Source: Alphaproteobacteria bacterium (GTDB lineage: Bacteria > Pseudomonadota > Alphaproteobacteria > Micropepsales > Micropepsaceae). From it: a stretch of 64,000 nucleotides of DNA. The position numbers and the translations under genes were made by a program. Below the pieces are notes generated by a model. The model was given only the letters and a program-made list of their open reading frames with translations. It made no database searches and was not told the DNA's origin. Each line of letters opens with the position of its first letter. Positions within the stretch are counted from its first letter, which is position 1. Shown in pieces: positions 51,931 through 60,200 of the stretch. The stretch is taken from contig JAFBAL010000028.1 in the NCBI GenBank assembly GCA_019247845.1, positions 28,635 through 92,634 of the forward strand. The letters run 5' to 3'.

Positions 51931-54900
51931 ATGGTTGCGGACGGCCGTCGTAATGGACAAGCGGCGCGCGCACGTCATAGTAGCCGGGTCAGCCGGGCGC
52001 TCAGGCAGGGGACGGGCGGTTTGGGCACACTCTTCATCAGCCATTCCGGCGCCGACAACGCGACGGCGCTCAAGGTTCGCGACTGGCTCAGGGAGCGGGG
52101 CTGGGGCCAGGTCTTCCTCGACCTCGACCCGGGTCAGGGCATGGTCGCAGGCTTGCGCTGGCAGCAAGAGCTGAAGCAGGCCGGCGAGCGCTGCTCCGGC
52201 GTGCTGCTCCTGTTGTCGCCGGCTTGGGTCGCATCGGATTGGTGCCGCACCGAATTCCTCGTCGCCGAGCAGCTCGGCAAGAGGATCTTCCCGCTTCTCA
52301 TCGCGCCGATGGAGATCAAGACGCTGCGGTCGGAGCTCCGCAAGTTCCACATCGCCGACGTCTCGACGCCCGAAAAGGAGCAAGACGGCTTCAACAGCCT
52401 CGCGCTCGGGCTGAAGCGCGCCGGCCTCGATCCCAAGAGCTTCCAATGGCCGCCCGCCAACGAGCCGCAGCGTCCGATCTATCGCGGCATGCAATCGCTG
52501 GACGAGCAGGATGCGGCGATCTTCTTCGGGCGCGACGCGCTCATCACCAAGGCGCTCGACGCGCTGCGCCGCATGCGTGATGGCGGACCGGAACGAATGC
52601 TCGTGATTCTCGGTGCCTCGGGAGCAGGAAAGTCCTCCTTTCTCAAGGCCGGGGTGATCGCACGTTTGCAAAGGGACGAAGACAACTTCCTCGTTTTACC
52701 GGTCATTCGGCCTGCGCTTGCCGCGCTCACCGGCAAGATGGGGCTCGCCGCAAGCGTCTCAAGCCATCCATCTCGGTTGTCGAACCCAAGCGATCTGGCG
52801 GAAGCTTTGGAACGGTTGCGGATCGCAAAGGTGGCCCATCTCAGCCGCTTCGCCGCAAACGCGGGCGACGGCGCTATCGTCCAGCCGCCCACCATCGTGA
52901 TCGCGATTGACCAGGCTGAGGAACTCTTCGCGGCGGAGAATGCGGAAGCTGCGCGGATGCTCGATCTGTTGTCCGGCGCCGTTCGTGCCGACGGCAACGT
53001 GATCGTGGTGGCGACGATACGCTCGAACGCCTACGCCAAGCTGCAAGCCGAGCCGCGCCTGGTCGACATCGCCCAGCAGCCATTCAGCCTTCCGCCGATC
53101 CCGCTGGGCGCGTTCAAGGAAGTGATCGAAGGACCAGCTCGCCTTGCCGACCCGCCACTGGCGATCGATCCGGCGCTTTCGGATCGTCTGCTGCAGGATC
53201 TCGCGGCCGAGGACGCGCTGCCATTGCTGGCTTTCACCCTTGAGCGTCTTCTCACCTCCCATCGCGACGCCAAAGCGTTGACCCTCGACGACTACGTCGA
53301 GGAACTGGGAGGCCTGCAGGGAGCGGTGGTGGGCGCCGTGGAAGCGGCCTTCGCCAGGGCACATCGCAACCCCGTCTTGCCCGCGAGCTATACCGAGCTC
53401 GAGAAGCTGGCGAGAGCGGCTTTCATCCCCGCACTCGTCCATCTGGAAGACGTCGACGCCGATCCGGGACGGCGCGTGGAGAGGATCGACGCTTTGCCGG
53501 AAGCCACGCGTCCGCTGGTCCGTCATTTGATCGAGCAACGCCTGCTGGTATGTCACAGCACGACCATCGACGGGGTCGAGATCGAGACGGTCGAAGTCGC
53601 GCATGAAGCAATCCTGCGGCAATGGCCGGCGCTGCGCAGTTGGATCGCGGAGGAACGCGACGCATTGCGTGCCCTCGATGCCATCCGGGCGGCTGCCGCA
53701 GAGTGGCGGCTCCTTGACGAAGAACGGCGCGTGAGCTGGCTCACCCATCGCGGCGGCCGCCTTCTGGAAGCCGAGACATTGATCGTACGACCGGGCTTTG
53801 CCGCCGCGCTCGGTCCTGCCGGGCTCGGCTATGTCGCCGCGTGTCGCGCGCGTGAAGACGCGGAGCGGCTTCAAGAGCGTGCCGGCTTCGAGCGCACCAA
53901 GCGGCTGCAGCGCAACATCTGGGCGATCATCGCCGTCGCGGGCGCGGCGGTGGTGATCGCGGCGATCCTCGTCAACCAGTTCCTGGCCGGAATTGCCGCC
54001 CGCAGTTCGGACATCCTCGCCGTGCAAGCCGCCGCGGAGTCGGCCGGAGGCAACTACGATCGGGGCGCGCGCTACGCGCTTGCGGGCCTGACTGCCGGCG
54101 GCGGGCTGCCGACGGGATTCCACCGCGAAAAAGCCGAGGCGGAGTTGAACGGAGCGAGCGCATCCTCCAGCGCCATCGCCGTACTGCGGGGCCATCGCGA
54201 CCAAGTGCTCGCTGCCGTCTTCAGCATGGACGGAAAACGTATCGTCACGTCCTCACGGGACCGGACGGCGCGGATATGGGATGCATCCAGTGCGCGGGAG
54301 ATCATGGCCCTGCAAGGGCATGGACAGGAGGTCCTGAATGCCGCGTTCAGCCCCGACGGCGCGCGCGTCGTGACCGCCTCTGCCGACGGAACCGCGCGGA
54401 TCTGGGACGTGCGCACCGGCCGCCAGCTGCGGATACTGAAACACGACAACGCCGTCTTCACGGCCGCTTTCAGCCCGGACGGCCGCTACGTCGTCACGGC
54501 TTCGGGCGACCGGGTGGCGCGAATCTGGGATGCAGCCACGGGCGCGCTTTTCTTGTCGCTGCGGGGGCACACCGACCAGGTGGAAAGCGCCGCGTTCAGT
54601 CCCGATGGAACACGGGTGGTCACCGCCTCGGACGATACCACGGTGCGCATATGGAGCGCGGCCGACGGCCGGCAGATCGCGATCTCTCGCGGCCATGAGA
54701 GCATGGTGGAAAGCGCTGCCTTCAGTCTCGATGGCACGCGTATCGTCACGGCATCCGACGACGGCACGGCGCGCATCTGGGATTCCGCGACGGGAAGACC
54801 GCTGCACGTCTTCAAGGCCGTGGACCAGAAAGGGATCAACAGCGCCAACTTCAGCGCAGACGGGCAATGGATCGTCATAGCCTGTCGGGATGGAACGGCG

Positions 54901-56115
54901 CAGCTGTGGGACATCGCCTCGCAGACGCAGATCGCGGTGCTGCGCGGTCATGACGGCAGCGTGAACAGCGGCGCTTTCAGCCCAGACGCGACCCGCATCG
55001 TCACCACGTCCGACGACAATACCGCCCGCCTATGGGACGCAAGGCCGAAGGTAATCGTGCTGCGCGGGCATCAGGCCGAGGTCAATAGTGCCGTCTTCAG
55101 CCCGGACGGAAAACGCTTGGCGACGGCCTCGAACGATCGGACGATCCGGCTGTGGGACGCCCGGCTCGCCTCTCCGGTCCTGCGGCCCCTGAAGGGGCAT
55201 AGCGAGTTGATCGAAACCATCGGGTTCAGCCGGGATGGGACACGCCTCGTTTCGGCCTCGGATGACGGCAGCGCCATCGTCTGGGATGCGGCCACGGGCG
55301 CGCAATTGGCCGCGCTCAAGGCGCCGGCGGGTCTCGCCCTCGGCGCGGTATTCGATCCCCAGGGACGGCGTGTCGCGACGGCTTTTGATGACGGGACCAT
55401 CCGTGTCTGGGATGTGCGGACGCAGCGCGTGCTGTCGACGCTGCGAGGCCATACGCGGCGGGTCTTCACCGTCGAGTTCAGCCCCGACGGCAAATGGATA
55501 GTTTCCGCATCCGCCGACAAGACAGTCAGGCTGTGGGACGCGTCCGGCGGGCATGCGGCGGCCGTGCTGCGCGGCCCAAACGCCGCGGCGAGCAGCGCAA
55601 TGTTCAGCGCCGACGGCCGACGCATCGTCGCGGCATATCGCGACAAGACCGCGGTTGTTTGGGACGCGGACACAAAGCGCGCAACGGCGCAGTTCAAAGG
55701 GCATGACGACGCGGTGCTCACCGCCGCTTTCAGTCCTGATGGTAAGGCGATCGTCACGGCTTCGCGCGACAAGACGGTGCGAATATGGAATTCGCGCACG
55801 GGGCGGGAACTCGCGGTGCTTCGAGGACACGAGGCTTCGGTCAGCGCCGCCAGATACAGTCCTGACGGGACGCATATCGTATCCGCGTCGGACGACGGCA
55901 CGGCGCGGATATGGGATGTATCCGCCGTTGCTGCTGTGGCGCCGACGGACTTGCCGAGCCACGTCTGCCAGACCACCTTGGCGGCCCAGCTAAGTCAATT
56001 TTCCAGGAAAGAAGTTCTTGCAGTTCCCGTTCTCGACACGGAACTCGACACGGACGCGTGCAGGCCGCCAAGCAGCTTGGCCCGGCTGTGGAGGGTTCTA
56101 AGGTCTGCATTCTAG
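51931..56115 (+). CDS. TIR-STAND NTPase-TM-WD40 protein (NLR-like)
   Basis: Predicted 1,394-residue multidomain sensor. TIR domain at 33-165 with LFISHSGADN and the catalytic-type glutamate in SDWCRTEF (E108). STAND NTPase at about 190-640: Walker A GASGAGKSS (228-236) and Walker B VIAIDQAEELF (323-333). One transmembrane helix near 660-685 (WAIIAVAGAAVVIAAILV). Then 14 WD40 repeats (about 749-1330; for example SPDGTRVVTASDDTTVRIW), enough for two seven-bladed propellers, and a Cys-containing tail. The propeller should sense a ligand, the NTPase oligomerise and the TIR cleave NAD. An alternative start is TTG 52021, right at the TIR domain. Cell-death or antiphage immunity is the likely role. 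Confidence 0.88.
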   Translation: MVADGRRNGQAARARHSSRVSRALRQGTGGLGTLFISHSGADNATALKVRDWLRERGWGQVFLDLDPGQGMVAGLRWQQELKQAGERCSGVLLLLSPAWVASDWCRTEFLVAEQLGKRIFPLLIAPMEIKTLRSELRKFHIADVSTPEKEQDGFNSLALGLKRAGLDPKSFQWPPANEPQRPIYRGMQSLDEQDAAIFFGRDALITKALDALRRMRDGGPERMLVILGASGAGKSSFLKAGVIARLQRDEDNFLVLPVIRPALAALTGKMGLAASVSSHPSRLSNPSDLAEALERLRIAKVAHLSRFAANAGDGAIVQPPTIVIAIDQAEELFAAENAEAARMLDLLSGAVRADGNVIVVATIRSNAYAKLQAEPRLVDIAQQPFSLPPIPLGAFKEVIEGPARLADPPLAIDPALSDRLLQDLAAEDALPLLAFTLERLLTSHRDAKALTLDDYVEELGGLQGAVVGAVEAAFARAHRNPVLPASYTELEKLARAAFIPALVHLEDVDADPGRRVERIDALPEATRPLVRHLIEQRLLVCHSTTIDGVEIETVEVAHEAILRQWPALRSWIAEERDALRALDAIRAAAAEWRLLDEERRVSWLTHRGGRLLEAETLIVRPGFAAALGPAGLGYVAACRAREDAERLQERAGFERTKRLQRNIWAIIAVAGAAVVIAAILVNQFLAGIAARSSDILAVQAAAESAGGNYDRGARYALAGLTAGGGLPTGFHREKAEAELNGASASSSAIAVLRGHRDQVLAAVFSMDGKRIVTSSRDRTARIWDASSAREIMALQGHGQEVLNAAFSPDGARVVTASADGTARIWDVRTGRQLRILKHDNAVFTAAFSPDGRYVVTASGDRVARIWDAATGALFLSLRGHTDQVESAAFSPDGTRVVTASDDTTVRIWSAADGRQIAISRGHESMVESAAFSLDGTRIVTASDDGTARIWDSATGRPLHVFKAVDQKGINSANFSADGQWIVIACRDGTAQLWDIASQTQIAVLRGHDGSVNSGAFSPDATRIVTTSDDNTARLWDARPKVIVLRGHQAEVNSAVFSPDGKRLATASNDRTIRLWDARLASPVLRPLKGHSELIETIGFSRDGTRLVSASDDGSAIVWDAATGAQLAALKAPAGLALGAVFDPQGRRVATAFDDGTIRVWDVRTQRVLSTLRGHTRRVFTVEFSPDGKWIVSASADKTVRLWDASGGHAAAVLRGPNAAASSAMFSADGRRIVAAYRDKTAVVWDADTKRATAQFKGHDDAVLTAAFSPDGKAIVTASRDKTVRIWNSRTGRELAVLRGHEASVSAARYSPDGTHIVSASDDGTARIWDVSAVAAVAPTDLPSHVCQTTLAAQLSQFSRKEVLAVPVLDTELDTDACRPPSSLARLWRVLRSAF

Positions 56116-56133
56116 AACGCCGGACCAGGTTTG

Positions 56134-56700
56134 ATGTATGGAGCGCAAGCGCTTTTGCAAGCCAACCTCCAGTTCCAAGGGAACATCGGCAACTATCAGG
56201 ACAAGGCCGGCTACCTGCACGGCTTCATCCGCGCGGCCGACGGCACGATCAGAACCTTCGGCCCACCGAACTCTAACAACACTTACGTATTGAGCATGAA
56301 TCGCGAGGGTGCCGTCGTCGGCTACATCAACGACGAGAATTTCCTCGGCCACGCCTTCCTGCGCGCCCCCGACGGCAGCATAGCTTCGATCGAGCCGAAG
56401 GATGGGGGCCTATTCCTATGCCTATGGCTTGAACAAGCATGGCGAAAGCCCCGGCCATCACCGCGACAGCCACGGCGCCTGGCACGGCTTCCTGCGCAAA
56501 GCGGGCGGAAAGACCAAGAGCTTCGAGATATCCGGTTCCACCTTCGTCGCGGCGTACGGGATGAACCACGACGGCGCGGTCTCGGGTTTCTACCGCGACC
56601 ACGCCGACGTAACCTTCGCTTTCGTGCGCGCGCCGGACGGCACCATCGCACCTTCGACACGCCTGGCGCCGACGCCGGCAACGCGCGCGGCTATCTGCGG
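56134..56700 (+). pseudogene. Broken HAF-repeat secreted-protein remnant
   Basis: Starting just after the WD40 gene, MYGAQALLQANLQF runs into HAF-type repeats (GYLHGFIRAADGTIRTFGPP, GHAFLRAPDGSIASIEP). At 56404-56408 a run of five G shifts the frame; the repeat goes on as GAYSYAYGLNKHGE and VSGFYRDHADVTFAF. Near 56648 the frame shifts back to TFDTPGADAGNARGY. There is no signal peptide and no end domain. Two frameshifts and missing ends point to a pseudogene, although the G run could be a sequencing error. Confidence 0.7.
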
Positions 56701-56704
56701 ACGC

Positions 56705-56910
56705 GCCGGAGTGTAGCTCATCGGGTAGCTCGGCAAAGTGCCGGTGCCCGTGGTGGCGATGCCCAGCGAGGTCAGGTCATTGTCGCTGCGGTGTAGCCGA
56801 AGGTCGAGGTTACCACACCGCGATTGACCTTGGACGTCAGACGCGACAGCGCGTCGTAACTATAGGCGGCAAGGCTCGTCGAGCCGCTCTCCTTGGCCGA
56901 GGTCATGCAT
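56705..56910 (-). pseudogene. RHS/YD-repeat remnant
   Basis: Leftward translation gives LAAYSYDALSRLTSKVNRGV and TSTFGYT, a clear YD repeat, then after a one-base frame change DNDLTSLGIATTGTGTLPSY. It has no start, stop or flanking repeats and is cut off where the HAF remnant begins. It is a stray fragment of an RHS gene, in the same orientation as the two large RHS genes to the right. Confidence 0.7.
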
Positions 56911-57063
56911 CAACCTCGACGCACCATTACCTATGTCTACGGCAGCAAGGTCTACGGGCAGAAGGAGCACACCGACTCCTTCACCTACACGATCACCAGC
57001 GCCTTCGGGCAGAGCGCCACCGGCACGGTCACCGTGACCATCGACGTCGAGACCAAACAGTAG
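56905..57063 (+). pseudogene. C-terminal scrap of an Ig-like repeat surface protein
   Basis: A 52-codon frame (ATG 56905, TAG 57061) encodes HTDSFTYTITSAFGQSATGT and VTVTIDVETKQ. This is the typical last strand pair of a cadherin- or Ig-like repeat of large adhesins. No ribosome site, signal or other repeats exist, so it is the leftover of a longer gene. From 57064 to 57287 I see no gene; the bases are poorer in GC than the rest. Confidence 0.5.
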
Positions 57064-57287
57064 CCGATTGGGTGGGGCGTTCGAGATGGTACGCGCGATG
57101 AACAGAAAGTACATTAACTTTGCCGGTTCTCCGCGGATGCGTAAACATATCCGTGAAGGGCAATTTGTGAGCATTTACCTGTGCGGTCATTGGACCGCGT
57201 AGCCCGGAACTACCGGCTCAACCCATATGGCCGCGTATTAGCTGCGCATACTCTGCAACATTGTTCACGCTACGGTATAAACGTCTC

Positions 57288-60200
57288 TCAATTTTGAGGC
57301 AAACCTCTTTTCAAGTTCCAATACAATTGCGGTGAGATCAGCGCGTTCATGTTGACCAGGCAGAAGGTGTCGAGCATCTCGTGACCCGTGAAGCCGCGGC
57401 TTAGCTGCGAGGTGATCGAGCAGGTGGAACTGTCGGTGCCGTCGGCGTTGCGCCGCTTGCCCCAGGGATCGTAGCTGTTGCGCTCCACCACGCTCGGCGT
57501 GCCGTCGGTCAGGGTCGTGACCGAGCCGAGATGATCCAGCCCGACATAGCGGAACATCGCCCCACCCGTCGTCTTGATCCGCACCGCCACGATGCCTTGG
57601 CCGGGCGCGACGACATAGTCGTTCCAGGTCGTGGTGCTGCCGGAGACGACCTTCTCCGAATATACTCCCGTCATCGGATCGCGCAGGTAGTTCGTCGTCG
57701 TCGTCGGAGAGGTGCAGTTCGGCACGCACATCTTGAAGCGCTGGTGGAAGGAATCGTAGGCCAGGCCCACCGAGTTGGTGCCCTCGCTGATCGACGAGGG
57801 CTGGTTGAACGACATGTAGCCCAGCGTGACCCCCGCCCCCGACAGCATGTTGCCGTTGTTGTCGTAGGTGAAGGTCGGGTTGGTGACGCCGTTATACGTC
57901 CCGGTGATCGAGCTCAGCGCGTGCGGGCCTGCGTTTCCGCCGGCGCCATAAGTCATGCAGTTGGCCGTGTTGCAGACATCGCTCTTCCTGGTGATGTTGC
58001 CCCCGGAATCGTAAGCCAGCGCCTTCGCGTTCGGCGGCGAGATGCAGGTGCTGCCCGTGGCGCTGCCCGTCAGCCGGTTCAGGCTGTCGTAGCAGAACTG
58101 CTCGGTGTAGCCCTCGAACGTATCCTGCCGGTAGTTTAGGTTGCCCAGCGCGTCCCAATTGTAGGCGAGATTGAGCACGTTGCCGTCGCAGGGCAGCGCG
58201 TTGGTCGAAGCGCACAGGGCCTGAAGCCGCCCGGTGTTGGCGTCGTAGTTCGCGGTTTCGACGATCGGTGCCGTCGAAGGGCCCTCCGTCTGTTGCGTCA
58301 GGTGCAGCTCGGCGTCGGCGCTGTTGGCCTGCCAGATGCGCTTGCCCGTACCATGATCGGTGATCTGGGTGAGATAGCCGTAGGTATTATAGGTGTAGTC
58401 GGCCTGGAAGCCGGAAGGATAGACGACAGACGACATGTTGCCCGTCGCCGGATCGTACGAGTAGGTGTAGTTGTAGGCGGTCCCGTCCAGCTTGAGCTTC
58501 TGGTTCTGAAGCCTGACGTCGGAGTCGTAGGTGGGAACCGTCTGATAGTTGCCCGATAAACAGGTGGTGTTCACGCAGGCGTCCCTCAACGGGCCGACGG
58601 CGCCCGGCTGGTCCCAGATGAGCTTGGTGGTGAAGTCGCTCTCCGTCCGCACCAGCGGCCGCATCAGCTTGTCGTAGGTCTGGGACGTCGAGTTGCCGTT
58701 GGCATCGGTCTGGTTCTTCACGGTCGAGTCGACGTAGTAGTTGAAGCTCCAGGGATGCGCCGTGCCGCCGCGGTCCGGGATCTTCGCCGTCAGCCGGCGT
58801 CCGCGCACGTCATAGGTATAGGTCGTCACGTTGCCGCCGGGATCGGTCATGGTCAGCAGGTCGCTGAAGGCGTCGTAGGTGTAGCCTGCGCTCGTTCCGG
58901 TGATGCCGCTGGCGTTGCAATCGCCGCTCGCCGCCTCGGTGACGCTCGAAACCTGGCCCTGGACATTGCGTACCGTGACCTTTTTCCGGCTGTCGCGGTC
59001 GGTGTACGACGTCGTCAGCCCGTCGTAGCAGTAACTATCGGTCGAGCTGTCCGGATAGGTCGTGCCCTTGATCCGGTGCAGGGAGTCGTAGGTATAGACG
59101 TTGTATTTCGCAGTGCCGCCGCTGGTGAAATACGGCCGGCTCGTCTTATAGACGTTGCCGTCGGCGTTATAGACGATCTCGGAGCGGATATTGCTGCCGT
59201 CGAAACCCTGAATGTCCTGCGCGATCACCCGGCCGAGCGAGTCGTAATAGGTCGTCTGGACGGCGCCGGCCTGGACCGGGCTGGGGTTCGGGCTCTCCGG
59301 CGTCGACGTCACCGCGTAGGCGCCGTGCGCCGGACAGGACGTCGATCCCCCGTTCACGCCCGAACAATAGTTGTAGGCGATCACGATTTGGGTGCTGTCG
59401 GCCTTGGCAACGTTGCTGACGCGGCCCAGCGTATCGTAGGTCGTAGAGGTGCTGACGCTGTTGGGATCGGTGACGCCGGTCACCCCTCCGAATGCGGCGC
59501 TGAAGGAATACGTGGTGACCTGGGACAGCGCATTCGTCAGCGTGTTCGGGAACTCGCCGGCCGCATCGTAGGCCACCTGTGTCGCGCGGGTCGTGATGTC
59601 GGTGCCCGAGTCCTGCACCTTGTTCACGTTTCCGTACGTGTCGAAATAGTAGTTGGTGTCCAGCTCGAGCGGGGTATTGCCCTGCTCCAGGACCGTCTTG
59701 GTGTTGTAACCGGTCGCCGCATCCGGCGTATAGTTGAAGTGCCGCGTGATGTCGGAGCTTCCCACCACGTTCTCCACCGTGGTCGACTTGAGCTGGCCGA
59801 GGATCCAGTTCGACGAATCGTCGTTGGTATAGGTATTGGTGGTGGTCGAGGTCGAGCTGTCGGAGAGATTGGTCGTCGTGATCGTCAGCGGATTGCCGTA
59901 GCTGTCATAGCTCGGGAAATCGGTTTTGATGGTGGGAAGCGAGGTGCCGTTCAGATCCCTGCGGGTGACGAGGATTTCCGCGATCTGCACGTTGTTCGCG
60001 CCGAGAAGCACGTTGTAGTTCGTGGTGTAGTCCGCCCTGTAGACGACGACGCTTCCGATCGCCACCTGACGCGATTTCATGAATCCCTGCAAGGGTCCGG
60101 TGGTTATGAAGCTGGACGTGGTCGTCGGATTGCCGGCACGCGAATCCACGCTGGTGATCGACTCGAACGCGGTGAAGTCCGCCGGCCACTGGCCCCGCGC

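Noticed and set aside
56131..56796. Single 221-codon gene after the WD40 gene
   Set aside because: Repeat motifs move between frames, which shows a frameshifted remnant and not one intact protein.
57086..57202. 38-codon rightward frame with a GGTGGGG upstream
   Set aside because: Too short and without any family-like sequence; it lies in the decay zone and is probably chance.
57265..57330. Alternative reading of the RHS tail in another frame (LTAIVLELEKRFASKLRDVY)
   Set aside because: It looks like a helix, but no RHS core block links to it and a single frameshift would not restore the normal GRFLxxD continuation.
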